A stretch of 64,000 nucleotides of DNA from Isoetes taiwanensis (GCA_021234155.1 JAJEKV010000827.1:19772-83771), one strand, 5' to 3'; shown: positions 1-10,525, numbered from the stretch's first letter. Made by a program: numbers and translations. The notes: a model not told the origin generated them from the letters alone.

Positions 1-553
1 AGAATAATGTGAGACAAAGGCACATAGACAGAACATATTTTATGCAAAACCTACCCAGCCCACTGAAGTTAACAGCGTGCTCTCTGATGATACTATCTGT
101 GGTGCAACTTGGGTACAAAGCTTGCACTCCTCCCAGCCCTCTAGGTTGAGCTGCTTCATTAACTCACGGGGCGGTGACAATATCTTTTGATCGCAAAGAA
201 AATAATATTGTAAGATGTAAAAGGTAGAAACAACACGCCAAAGCAAGTGGGGCTTACGCCTTAGCTTCCTTAGCCATTTAGGCCCAATGTGAATTCTTTG
301 GCAACTACTTTTCCAACAAAGAACAAATATTTTTTTGCTTTTGAGACCTCAGAATCGCGCCCGTGGTACAATGCTCATATTTTTTGTTTTGATTCACCAC
401 CTTTCTTTGGTTTCTTTCGCTACGCGCTAGCTTGTTCTTTAAGCTCATTATCCTAACATACGTAAAAATCCTCTCTTGAAGATCCCACACCAAAAATGGT
501 CGACGGTTTAGTGTTGATTGGCGAAGAGAAAGGACATCGTGGATCGAAGTCAT

Positions 554-807
554 GGGTATAGAATTTATACCCTGCGTCATGCAGATAAATTTATACGCAG
601 TTCGGGCACGTGATATAAATTTATACCGTACATACCGACGCGCACGCAGATAAATTTATACCTTCGATCGGGCACGGTACAAATTTAGACCGCGAAATCG
701 AAGCGGTATAAATTTAGATCATGAATCGAATCCAAGATAAATTTAAATTCTGACCGCACGGTGATAAATTTATATCGCGCCGCACTCCAGATAAATTTAT
801 ACCGCGG
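554..807. repeat. Palindrome array, TATAAATTTATA family, copy set 1
   Basis: About nine copies of a unit close to GGTATAAATTTATACC or AGATAAATTTATACC, spaced 25-35 bp with unrelated spacers. The full form is a perfect 16-bp palindrome. The array lies inside the candidate minus-strand intron 572-866 (donor GTGAGT at 866, acceptor GCAG at 572). Confidence 0.85.
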
Positions 808-1799
808 ACTCGTCACTTGTAACCACGCTAAACAAACTACAAAAGGTGAAGAAAGCATTTACTCACTTGACCATCTCTAAATGCGAAAAAGTAGTTATCG
901 TATTGTTTTATCGCCATAATGGGCTTCTTATCAGAGTCATAACCGAGGCAAATTCTCATCCCGCTTGAGCTCGAAGTTCCCGAAATTGTTCTTTGCTTTT
1001 TAAAAATCCTCTCCATGCGCTTGTTTAAATTCCATCGCGACTACCTGCATGAAGCGGATCTTGTCTATCAAACTCATCTTCAATCTAAAGTCATTGTCGA
1101 GATTATGACTCACGGCAATGACTTTGCTTCTTCATCCTGTTACACCCACGTAGATGTGCGCCACACTCTTCCACACTTCTGCACGGCTTTCTTCCTTTGC
1201 TAGTTCTTTTCTTGCCTTGTAACCATGTGTGCCACCAAGAACGTAGTATGTGTAATCTTCAAAGTAGCCTTCTTGTAATCTTTTAGTTGGTTGCACCGAC
1301 TCCCCCGGCCCACCATAACAAACTGGCATGAGGATTCCTTCTCATTCTTTGTTTCAGTATAGCCACATGTGCCGCATACAGCTTCCGGACCTGTAGCACT
1401 CTGACCCCATCTTCATTTTTAGGTGGCCTCTTAATAGTGCTCAATGTCAAAGATATAGTTTGCTTAAGCAGTTTAGTTTCATTCACCCGCTTAAGAATAG
1501 CACTTGATTTATCGGTGGGCTTCACAACAATATCCGCACTGTGAGCCTTCAAGTGCTTGGCGACTCCTCTATAGTCAATTGCTTTGTGGTTCTAGACCTT
1601 TTTGTGGGAGCCCCGCAGTATCTACTACCAGGGAATGCTTCCTACCCTTTCCCTTTGGTATTACTATTTCCTCCTCTTCCTCTTCTTCTTCTACTTCCTC
1701 ATTTTTTTCTTCCTCATCGTTAGGAGTGGGGTACCACAGACCTTTGACCAACACCTTGTCTTCGCAAAGCACCACTGACATCAAAATGTCCACCAGATC

Positions 1800-1872
1800 C
1801 TGTAATGCAGGGTTAAGTTAGGAGGATGACGGTATAAATTTATAATGCTAAAGCCACTAAGAATAACTTTAC
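1800..1872 (-). other. Candidate short intron with one palindrome copy
   Basis: Read on the minus strand this starts GTAAAG at 1872 and ends ATTACAG at 1800. It contains one GGTATAAATTTATAA copy at about 1830-1846. The flanking coding pieces (SRKLQRAA before, DLVDILMSVV after) read sensibly when it is removed. The splice sites are inferred from sequence only. Confidence 0.4.
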
Positions 1873-2476
1873 ATAGCCGCCCTTTGTAATTTTCTAGATA
1901 TGTACTCATGCACGCTCTTTGGGCTTGCACATGCTTAATCTAAGCATTTTACTGTCATAAGAACATAGAAGACTTCCCCTTTGTCATGCATGCACTTCAT
2001 TAAAAATTTCATCTTCGTTTTTCTGTAGTAGCCAGGTTTATAATTTCTGCCTAGATAATAATCATCGGCCTTGTACTTTGCCCTTCCCTCGACTGGGATG
2101 GCACACAAGTACAGTGCACGCCTTGCTTGGTTTGCTCTCTTGCTCCCCGTGGACGTACCACGCCCGGGTGCGTTAGTTCAGACGCGTCGTGGCTCTATTG
2201 GTGCAGCCTTTGAAGATTGGCCTTAAGCATAAATTTTATCCTTGGGCCGGAATCGGTATGCTAAAAACCCATTTTTTTTAGAAGAAATGTAACATTTTCG
2301 ACTTTTTGACACACAAAAAACAGAAAAAACAGAGGCTAGAAGGGCATAAAATCCACAATAAATTAACACTTCTTTTGTCTTATTTAAGCTTAAAACACAA
2401 CAATGTTACTAAAATATTAAGGTTCAGTCCATATTTTAAGCGCTAGACACCAATTTTCCGAAACTATTTTGAAGTA

Positions 2477-2779
2477 AGATAAATTTATACGAAAGATAAA
2501 AATTTGCATAAATTTATCGGCTCCTCGATCTAAGATAAATTTAGACGCTTGTAGATGGTATAAATTTATCACCGTTCAACACATTCGGGTATAAATTTAT
2601 ACCGCAAGTGTTCTTGAGCGGTATAAATTTATATCGCTGACAAGATAAATTTATACCGTTTCATAAATTTTAGCGGATAAATTTATAACGATGTGTTTCG
2701 AACGTATAAATTTATACCGCCGAGCACAAGGCTTATAAATTTATACCGATGTAGCCATCTCAAGATAAATTTATACCGT
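2477..2779. repeat. Palindrome array, TATAAATTTATA family, copy set 2
   Basis: Roughly eleven copies of the AGATAAATTTATACCG / GGTATAAATTTATACC unit, about 25-30 bp apart. It lies inside the candidate intron 2261-2844 of the minus-strand gene (donor GTAAGT at 2844, acceptor TTTTTAG at 2261). Confidence 0.85.
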
Positions 2780-3047
2780 GGGGGCTTACACTCTAACAGA
2801 TTAAAACAAAATGGAAACTAATACAGTACGGAAAGTAGACTTACGTGGCCATGACCGTATGAACTAGCGTATAGACGTTCCGGAGAGCAAATAAGAAGGG
2901 TATATAAGGCGGACCGAGCGACTCACCTCGACCGCTGTGATATGGAAAATATTGGTGGTGCCCGGGCTTAAGTACCCCCTAAGTAAGTGCCGCTTTCAGA
3001 TAAGCGCTTCTCCATAAAGTTTCTAATACAAGTGTTCGTGAGTTTTC

Positions 3048-3215
3048 ATATAAATTTATACCGCTTCGCTCTATGTTGCCCTCCTCCGAAAAAATTTATA
3101 CCATCTCCAGTATAAATTTATCTTTGTCACGCCAAGAGTTCCCTTTCCTGTATAAATTTATACCATCTCTCAGATAAATTTATACCGCCTGCTCTTCCGT
3201 CAGATAAATTTATAC
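3048..3215. repeat. Palindrome array, TATAAATTTATA family, copy set 3
   Basis: About six copies of the same 13-16 bp palindromic unit as at 554-807 and 2477-2779. Upstream (minus-strand sense) of the last exon I can propose; splice sites around this set are not clear. Confidence 0.8.
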
Positions 3216-3239
3216 AAGTGCGCTTAACTTTCGAAAGTA

Positions 3240-4280
3240 TGGCTCGAGAGAAAAGAACCGGCAGAGCCTCCAACTCCCCGTTCGCAGTCTCCCCCCGCAA
3301 TGACTTTTCTACACCTCCTCAACAGACACCGAAGTAGTCACGAATATTCTAGCTCAGGACATTCCAACACCCAAATTGCGGTGAGCTTTCGACCACGACC
3401 ACCTGGGCTTCCACCACCGAGTTCAATTTACTCCACCACACCCGCCTTCCCCTAACGCCGCTTTGCCCCACCGTCACGTTTTACTCCACCCTGGGCTAGA
3501 GCTCGGACTACCTACCAGTTCATTTTAGTACGCCCATAGTCCACAGAGGCTCCCTCCTCTGAGGCAAATCACACCAACTCCATCCATTTCGCTAAATGGT
3601 ACTACAACAAGTGGGAGCCGAACCGACACGCAACCCCCCCGGTGTTCCACGACACTTCGTGAGCCTGGTCAACTACGCCACCAACCTCGACATTACTTTT
3701 TCGTAGAGAGGGGAAAGCACCTCCCCGTGACTTGACCACATCAAAACCTCTCAAAGATCTACAAGCACACCTCATGTTGATCTTTTCGGACGGGAAGAAA
3801 CACCTCATGTTGATGTGTCAGGGACGAGGACCTACCAAAGCCACAAGACTCCATGTTCAATTCAAAGCCCCAGAAGTAAGAATCTTAAGCCGTTAACTTA
3901 CACAAGAAAGCATGTACAACCGCTAGAAGAAAGAAACTCATGGACGAGGCTCACTTTGGGGCAACACATACAAAGCAATCATTGTTCTCAACGTTGTTTG
4001 CTTAAGATTGACTAAAGGAATTGAGGTTGATTCGGTGATAGTTACAGATTCAATGACTCTCGCTAGACCAAAGGGGCTACTTAGCCTTCAATATTAGACC
4101 AGATGATGGTGAGAAGTTTACTTATTATTTGGTGGCCACACCGTCTCTGTCAAACGACCTTCAAATTGATTCATGCTTTTAGGGTACAGACGACTTGACC
4201 TTTCGGAAGAAAAGGTTTTTGACAAGAATCCGGTGCATCAATGACTCATCGCCATTCAGAGGCATAACCTGCATTCATGC
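3240..4280. other. Region between the ParB-like and DUF7869-like genes
   Basis: Pro/Ser-rich, pyrimidine-rich sequence from 3240 to about 3560, then mixed sequence. It separates a minus-strand gene (left) from a plus-strand gene (right), so it would hold both 5' regions. Short plus-strand reading around 4080-4180 could be an upstream exon of the DUF7869-like gene, but I recognise nothing in it. Confidence 0.3.
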
Positions 4281-4408
4281 CCTTCAATGTGTTTCCCCGG
4301 ATGGAAGGTTTCTTTAAGGAGTCTTGTGAGAAACTCCCTAACAGCCCTATGTACCCACTTGAGTGACAATTTCTACCTAAAACAAGAAGTTACGATAATT
4401 ATAAGGAG

Positions 4409-5350
4409 ATGTGTGTTGAGGCCGAGAACGCTTTGTCTCTACTCTTACTTTACCGTTCTGGAAAAGAGTTTTCTCGCCGCGGTCCATTCCTAGAAAGCAT
4501 AGGATGTCTGTTTGTGCTACATGCTCAATTAAAAGCTCGTAGAGACAAAATGCAAGGACACTTCACACTAAAAGTAAGCTTCCGGACGCGTGTTCTTGCC
4601 TAGTTCTACTTAAAAGTAGGTTCTTTCCTAAAACATATTTTCATTTCCAGATGCATTGAAGGAGAAACTCAAACAAGCACAGAGAACAACAATCTTTGAA
4701 AGGAGAAAATTGACAAAACATAGGAAGAAAGTAATCGAACAACCACTCAACTACATATCGGTTGTTATTGATGGAATGGACCAGAAGAAGACCACCCTAC
4801 CACATTTTGTCAATGTGCCTAAGGATCAGTCAAGAAGATTTCATACATCCGCATGTTGTTGGTGCTATGGTATTTAATGGAAAACTCTCTTGCAAGGCAT
4901 TTTTGAATTATCCAAATATTCATCTTGATCCAAATCTCACTATCACAATATTGAATAAGCTTCTTTCCAATCTAGAACATATACCACCTAGGCTCAGATC
5001 TTCAGCTAGACAACACGATAAGGAAAATAAGAATCAGCGTTGTTTGCTTATCGTATGCTAGTAGAGAAACAAATCTTCAAGAAGGTGAAGATTGGTTTCG
5101 CTTGTTGGTCATACACACGATCAAATTGATCAGATGTTCAAGAGGTTCTCTAAACCTCTTGCTCGAAAAGCTCTCAAAATCTTACCAAAGAATGATTGAG
5201 GTTATCCAAGATTCTTGCCAATCCTCGCCCGGATTATCGAAAGTTATTGGAAGAAACTTATGATTTCAAAGAATGGATTTTTCGAGAGATCAACGGGTCA
5301 CCGCGGCTATTGAGCCCTTGAGAAACATTACATTTCAAAGACTGTCGGAT
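4409..5350 (+). pseudogene. DUF7869-like gene, probable DDE/RNase H-fold transposase
   Basis: In order: a CxxC piece (MSVCATC, about 4505-4525); LKEKLKQAQRTTIFERRKL (about 4657-4713); VVIDGMDQKKTTLPH (near 4760-4803); a GAMVFNGKLSCKAFLNYPNI strand region; QLDN then ENKNQ near 5000-5036, separated by a frameshift; and LVGHTHDQIDQMFKRFS at 5101-5151. This order of motifs is that of the plant and fungal proteins I know as DUF7869. The Asp residues of IDGMD, QLDN and HTHxxID are spaced as in an RNase H-type nuclease core, which is inference. A GT-AG intron is visible at 4574-4650. The gene is broken by several one-base shifts and stops. A second, diverged relative lies at 58.8-61.6 kb. Confidence 0.5.
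4574..4650 (+). other. Candidate intron in the DUF7869-like gene
   Basis: Starts GTAAGC and ends in a pyrimidine-rich TCATTTCCAG. The coding block with LKEKLKQAQ begins directly after it. Size and ends fit a plant intron. Confidence 0.45.
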
Positions 5351-5464
5351 CAAAATTTCACTTGAAGATGGCAAGGCCATCTTACAAGGAAAGAAATATG
5401 CCACATCTTCAAGTTTTGACCAGCAGTATTCAATTCATTCGCACCATCCCCAATACTCAGTTCC

Positions 5465-5746
5465 ATGCTCTCTGCAGAGCAAATGCCTCTAAAAAGCTTG
5501 AAAGAAATCACAAAGAGTAAAAAGGAGGAAGAGCATTTGACTCAAACAAATCATTGGATTATATTGAGACAAGTATTCAGTCATGCTCCTAACCACTTTG
5601 GGGAGGCGTATTTATGGTGGCCTCGATTTTTTTCGACAACGCGGACATGTTGCAAGCTTCATTACAAGGTCGAAGAATCGTTATATTCAATTGGGCATCT
5701 AGGTAAACTCTCCCCGTGCAAGTTGAGAATCAAGAGGAACATGTAG
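5465..5746 (+). CDS. Hypothetical coding segment, possible C-terminal part of DUF7869-like gene
   Basis: Open frame of about 93 codons containing EAYLWWPRFFSTTRTCCKLHY. It follows the nuclease-like core in the same direction, with about 110 bp between, and its Lys-rich then Trp-rich composition suits a terminal part of the same protein. No family recognised for this piece on its own. Confidence 0.3.
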   Translation: MLSAEQMPLKSLKEITKSKKEEEHLTQTNHWIILRQVFSHAPNHFGEAYLWWPRFFSTTRTCCKLHYKVEESLYSIGHLGKLSPCKLRIKRNM

Positions 5747-6679
5747 AGATATTGGCTAGCTCGGATGAAGATGACAGAGTCTGAGCGTACTGCGCCCCTG
5801 CACGCCACCGGCACAACAAGTTGCTAGAGTATCCGGGCCCGCCTCGCAGATTCGTAAAGGAATGCTCTATAGTTGTCCTGGTACCGATAATGATGAATCT
5901 GAGGAAGCCATTCCGCTAGCTAAAGTAATCGGAGGTAATAAGAGAGGATGGAATTCCACTCAACTAAAGGTGCACCGGATGAGAACAAATGCACTTGCTG
6001 CTGGAGTGGGAGTTATACTTTGAGATGGTAAAACAGTGGGGAAAGAGAGCAAAGTCCAAAGCAAAGCAATCGGGCCACATAGATCTAGCTGAAGTAAAAA
6101 GGTTCTTGCATATGACTTTGTTCTCGATCACCGCTAATAAGTTCGTATGGTCACTCAAACTTTAATAAGGTAGGCATGTGGATTAGACAAACAACCTAGA
6201 AAGGTGGCAAAAAAGATGATGATGAAGACTCACTTGTAGACAAATTGAGGAAGAAGATCGCTCGGTACATCCAAAGGCCGAGGGAGTGAAGGGGATGAAG
6301 GCTCAAGTGATCGGGGATTAAATGAGTCGGAGGATGAGATGCATCCCGATCTTGGCGCAAAATGTAAGTTTGTCCGATGATCGAACATGTAAAGAATGAA
6401 AAGTGTGTGATGAGTGTTTGTCAAAAAATGTCCTATATTTTGACAATTTTGTTCATAATTTTGTACAATTTCACAACCTTGAATATATCACTTCTTTGTC
6501 ACTCTACTACCCTTGCTATTTTTTTTTATTGCCCCATTTTTCTACACTTTATAATAGTAACTATTTTTGTTCTAGTTTAGGAGGATGAAAATTGCTATTT
6601 TAAAATTTTTGCACGAAAGTTATGTTCAATCAACCCCTCAAAAATGGTACCTAAATTACTTAAATTGTCACACATTACA

Positions 6680-6760
6680 AAAATCTTAAAATGGACTTTT
6701 TAAGGAATTTTTAGGAATCTTTCAAAGATTCCTTTTGAAGTGCTTTCCGCCAAATAAAAG
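6680..6760. repeat. Short hairpin
   Basis: Around 6713-6733 the arms AGGAATCTTT and AAAGATTCCT face each other across a single base. AT-rich surroundings; no gene call depends on it. Confidence 0.4.
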
Positions 6761-6818
6761 TGTTCATTTTAAACTTTTGTTATGTCCCTTATTATCTCAT
6801 CGATTACGTGTATGAAAC

Positions 6819-7091
6819 ATGCCCTCGAAGAAGACACCAAGGATGACTATGGAAAATGAATTTTATTGTGGTAATGAAGTTATAGCTTGTAACTACTTTG
6901 AATTGATTCCCCCGTTGCCATCAAAGTACAGCTTATTCAAGGAAAGAAAGTTCTTGTCCATCCCGAAATGTAAGAATTGGGGTGAGATTTCCATTGACCA
7001 GTCAAACATAAGATTAAAGGTACATCTTATGCATATGAATCGGACTAACTATTGGCATGAAATGTTCTTTGAAATTTGCGAGAGATTGTAG
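6819..7091 (+). CDS. Hypothetical short ORF, 90 codons
   Basis: ATG-started frame, basic, containing NYFELIPPLPSKYSLFKERK and a C-terminal Trp/Met-rich end. It lies downstream of the DUF7869-like gene in the same direction. A natural-looking composition is the only support; it may be a separate gene, a terminal exon or chance. Confidence 0.25.
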   Translation: MPSKKTPRMTMENEFYCGNEVIACNYFELIPPLPSKYSLFKERKFLSIPKCKNWGEISIDQSNIRLKVHLMHMNRTNYWHEMFFEICERL

Positions 7092-7560
7092 AATCGTAAT
7101 ATGTTAACTTTGTTGTTGAAGTGGCTTTCTATGCACTAAGGCATGGACTTGCAACTTGCAATGTAATATAATGTGTGAACTGCATTAAAACACAAACATT
7201 AATATATTGTTTATATAGTTCCAAGATCGTTATACTTAGTGTAAGTTATAAAAACACTTGAATGTAGGTCTCAAGATTCAAGATTCAAGACTCAAGATTC
7301 ATCCGTAAGGTCCCAAGTAGTAGGAGATCAAGAACGTCCCAGTCCCCTAAAAAATTGTGAGAGAAGAGTGTCGGTACTGCTTTGGAAGTTGGTGAAGTTC
7401 AGGAAGCAAGACATGTGCTTCTCGGCACATTTGCCATTTATGATTGGATTGCAAAGTATGGTTTGAGGCTATTGAATCTCCAAACCTCAGCCCTTTTCAA
7501 AGAAGACTTTGTTGATTGCTTGCATGCACAACTTCCTGCTTAAGTTGAATGAGAATACTC
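7092..7560. other. Non-coding stretch
   Basis: AT-rich with a short run of CAAGATT repeats near 7270-7300. No gene or element recognised. Confidence 0.4.
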
Positions 7561-7592
7561 TAGTTCTGGGCTTTTAGATAATTGGGATTCCC

Positions 7593-7940
7593 TCATCCCC
7601 TTGTCCACGCTACTCCCATAGCTCGATCCATGCTTCCAACATTGTTAAGTCTCCTCCATGGCATCCGTAGAACATCATAAGCAATTGTTAGATTAGGAAC
7701 AAAAGCATGTTTAAGAATAGGAGTACCTCCTAACTCGTGGACGCCTCTTCGCTTGATTTTGTTCAATTGGTTTTCCTTGTTCGCATTGATCTCCTCAAGA
7801 ATCAAAAGCTGTGAGTTTGCATTTGAATTGGGATATGGATTTCGTGATCTAGTCGTTCGATCTCTCAAAAATCTATCCCTTGTCCTTTTTTTCTGACCCA
7901 AATTGGCCAATGGTTGATCTTTGGCATATATCCCACAAGC
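7593..7940 (-). CDS. Candidate exon, basic hypothetical protein
   Basis: Minus-strand frame of about 105 codons, Arg/Asn-rich (MANLGQKKRTRDRF...), preceded by YMPKINHWPIW in an adjoining frame. Directly upstream lies a possible acceptor (GAGCTAG near 7940) and the AATATT palindrome array. It may be an exon downstream of the zinc-ribbon-like exon at 8465-8662. No family recognised. Confidence 0.25.
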   Translation of the reverse strand, partial: ACGIYAKDQPLANLGQKKRTRDRFLRDRTTRSRNPYPNSNANSQLLILEEINANKENQLNKIKRRGVHELGGTPILKHAFVPNLTIAYDVLRMPWRRLNNVGSMDRAMGVAWTRG

Positions 7941-7969
7941 CTAGCTCAAATGAAAGGGCTATACTCAAT

Positions 7970-8402
7970 GTGGAATATTCCTTTCAATGTAATAAGGAAT
8001 ATTCCTTGTAACTATGGGTGCACTTAAACAAACTAAAGAATATTCCTTTGAAGGTAATAAGGAATATTCTTGATAATAAACACTAAGGAATATTCCTTTC
8101 AATGCAAAAAAGGAATATTCCTTTCTTCATTGCATAGGAATATTCCCTTGTAACTATGGGTGCACTTAAACAAACTAAAGAATATTCCTTTGAAGGTAAT
8201 AAGGAATATTTTTTTTTGATAACTAGGCATGGAATATTCCTTTCATGCAAAAAGGAATATTCCTTTCAAGGTAATAGGAATATTCCTTGTAACTATGGGT
8301 GCACTTAAACAAACTAAAGAATATTCCTTTGAAGGTAATAAGGAATATTCCTTTCAATGCAATAAAGAATATTCCTTTCAAGGTAATAAGGAATATTCCT
8401 TG
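7970..8402. repeat. Palindrome array AAGGAATATTCCTT with higher-order repeat
   Basis: About fifteen copies of the 14-bp palindrome AAGGAATATTCCTT or one-base variants. Superimposed is a longer unit carrying ACTATGGGTGCACTTAAACA at 8011, 8153 and 8292, so the higher-order period is about 140 bp. On the minus strand it would lie inside an intron from GTGAGT at 8426 to an acceptor near 7940. Confidence 0.85.
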
Positions 8403-8464
8403 TTATCTCTATATTGTTGACTCACGCTTTACCAAACACAATATGCATAGGTACACAATATGCC

Positions 8465-8662
8465 TTAACATAATCCATTCATTTGGCATTTGTTGATTTG
8501 GCAATTGTTGATTTGGTAACATGTGGAACATTGAATACATGTGGGATATTTGAGCCCATTACTAAAAAAGGGTGGACTAGGATTACATCTTGGACAAGTT
8601 ATATGACACGGGCACATGTAAATCAAGATTACAAGCCGGCCCGAGCCATAACTTTTCAACAT
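8465..8662 (-). CDS. Candidate exon with Cys-rich zinc-ribbon-like pattern
   Basis: About 65 codons with CPCHITCPRC followed by FFSNGLKYPTCIQCSTCYQ, giving repeated CxxC pairs as in a treble-clef or zinc-ribbon module of transposon proteins. A GTGAGT donor candidate follows at 8426. The Cys pattern is seen directly; the exon status and element type are inference. Confidence 0.3.
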   Translation of the reverse strand: MLKSYGSGRLVILIYMCPCHITCPRCNPSPPFFSNGLKYPTCIQCSTCYQINNCQINKCQMNGLC

Positions 8663-9035
8663 CTAATCTCTATCCACACTTATCAATGAAGCAAAAAATC
8701 CTATTTTATATATGCGCACGATTTTTGTGATATATGCATGTGGGATATTGCTAACTTTGTGTTAGGTTGTGCTAATTGCATACCAAGCATCAACCTATAC
8801 ATTTTACATTTGCAAAAATATTGAGGTGGGTGGATGGGCTCCCAAGGTGTGAAATCGTATGCATGGATACATCCCTTTCCTCTCCGCCTAATTCCCAAAA
8901 CAAAATCATATGCATGCAAACATCCCTTTTATTCCCAAAATTACGCCTCGCTGACTTCATTCCGGTCCCCATCGTCTATTCCGCCATCTCCTTCCTCCTT
9001 CCCCATTCCGGTCCATCTCCTTCACTTCCTCCGCC

Positions 9036-9254
9036 ATGGCCAAGTTCAAGACCACACTCAGCGGGAACACTATCCCGGCCATTGTGCCTGCTCCCCCCCC
9101 ACCCGCAGTCCTCCCTCTTCCTCAGGGAGGATCAGGTGAATCTTCCTCCTCAGGAGGCCACCCTTCTGGTCGGCGGTTCACTCCACCGGAGGTGGAGAAG
9201 CTCATCATGGATCATCAGCCATTGCCGCCGTTGCGGGTGTCAGTGGGTGCATGA
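9036..9254 (+). CDS. Small Pro/Ser-rich protein, start of a broken gene
   Basis: ATG in a strong context (GCCATGGCC) after a pyrimidine-rich leader of about 100 bp. The frame gives MAKFKTTLSGNTIPAIVPAP, then a Pro/Gly/Ser-rich linker and FTPPEVEKLIMDHQPLPPL. A one-base shift near 9235 would continue into CMRLTSARRLLEMKMYAMEG. Composition and start context suggest a real gene or a copy of one. No family recognised. Confidence 0.35.
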   Translation: MAKFKTTLSGNTIPAIVPAPPPPAVLPLPQGGSGESSSSGGHPSGRRFTPPEVEKLIMDHQPLPPLRVSVGA

Positions 9255-9389
9255 GGCTTACCTCGGCGAGGCGACTCCTCGAAATGAAGATGTATGCCAT
9301 GGAGGGCGACCTTCATATAAATTTGAAGATGGCACGAAGATCAAGCCTTGTTTTTGTAATCCCTATGGTTTCAATTTTTTTGGGTAATA

Positions 9390-9935
9390 GTCCTTGTGCC
9401 TATTCTTTTGTAAAGCTTTTTTAATTCAACTTGTTTTTGTAATAGTCCTTGTGACTCCATTTTTTGTAAAGCTTTTTCATTAATGATGAACTCCTCTTCT
9501 CTCTGTTGTGACTATTTTTTGCTTTACTTGTTCTCTGAGTTTCCTTTATTCTCTTTTAGTTAAGCTGAACTATTTCTATCCTTTTCTCGTATAGATATAA
9601 GAAACATGTTTGGTACTTAGTTTGCAACTCAAGTTTTTGGTGCAACTCAAGTTAATGGATGTTTTGTCATTAATTATAAAATGCAAAAGTACAATTCTTG
9701 AAATAGTATACCAAAACAAACATTAAAGCCAACAAGGAATTTCAAGGTGCAGAATTTATGATCGCACACTAACAAAATATGGTAACCGGCCAGCCAATAG
9801 GAAAATATGTTGAGTATTTTTTCTTTAAATGCATCTTAAGGCATTTGAAGCACACGCCAAAAATTTACGGATGTTGGTCGAAACCTCTTGAACAATACCA
9901 TGCATGAAATGAGCACTAAATCTGTTAGGGGTGTA
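9390..9935. other. Non-coding stretch downstream of the small gene
   Basis: T-rich, with TTGTAATAGTCCTTGTG repeated near 9380-9450, plausibly a 3' untranslated region. Nothing else recognised. Confidence 0.35.
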
Positions 9936-9937
9936 TA

Positions 9938-10525
9938 CCACACCAAACCATGCACCATACCATGCCCCACACTATCATATTCACCGAGCGAGCACATCCC
10001 ACCACACACCACACCATTCACCACACACCCCACACACCACCACACCATTCACCACACACCATACACCATACATCAACTATCATATTCACGAGCAGCACAT
10101 CCCACCACACACCACACCATTCACCACACACCCCCACCACACACCCCACCACACACCACACCACACACCACACCATTCACCACACACACCCCACCCACAC
10201 ACCACACCATTCACCACACACCATACACCATAGACCATACACCAACTATCATATTCACGAGCGAGCACATCCCACCACACACCACACCATTCACCCACCT
10301 CCCCACCACACACCACACCATTCACCACACACCATACACCATACACCAAATGGTGGAGTATGGAGCGGTGGTGGAGTGTGGTGGTGAAAGTGGTGTGTGG
10401 TGTGTGGTGGTGAGTGGGTGTGGTGGTGGGGGTGGTGGTGGTGGTGACCAATGTGTAGTGGTGGGTGGTGGTATGATGGTGTGGTGGGTGTGGGGTGGTT
10501 AAGTGGGGGTGGTGGTGTGGTGTGG
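9938..10525. repeat. CCACACA satellite with strand switch to GGTGTGG
   Basis: From about 9940 to 10348 the plus strand is a C/A-rich array of ACCACACACC and ACCATTCACC units, with a longer unit carrying ACTATCATATTCAC near 9970, 10075 and 10245. At about 10350 the strand bias inverts to G/T-rich (GGTGGTGTGG) until about 10525. The two halves could pair as a long hairpin. The long His/Thr-rich and Val/Gly-rich reading frames across it are by-products of the repeat. Confidence 0.9.

Larger units (their letters stand above)
305..2260 (-). pseudogene. Multi-exon gene with ParB/sulfiredoxin-like region
   Basis: Coding pieces run on the minus strand in several exons. Roughly 1873-2260 encodes a basic segment containing YKADDYYLGRNYKPGYY. 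867-1799 encodes a poly-Glu acidic stretch, then a segment with ILKQRMRRNPHA, then VLGGTHGYKARKELAKE (GGTH near 1225-1236) and IYVGVT followed by SHNLDNDFRLKMSLIDKI. A GGxH loop followed by an alanine/lysine helix recalls the ParB/sulfiredoxin fold, of which eukaryotic genomes hold stand-alone proteins; this assignment is from memory of the pattern. 305-571 holds a further basic exon. Candidate introns with GT-AG ends are 572-866, 1800-1872 and 2261-2844. At least three frameshifts or stops interrupt the frame, so it is either a pseudogene or carries sequence errors. Function unknown. Confidence 0.4.

Noticed and set aside
1504-1821. Ser-rich plus-strand open frame
   Set aside because: It is the complement of the poly-Glu stretch of the minus-strand gene.
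554-3215. CRISPR-like spaced repeats
   Set aside because: Unit is a 14-16 bp palindrome with irregular spacing and no cas genes; the genome is eukaryotic.
8776-9387. 203-codon plus-strand frame over the small gene
   Set aside because: It overlaps the 9036 frame, has no supporting start context, and its first half reads through leader sequence.
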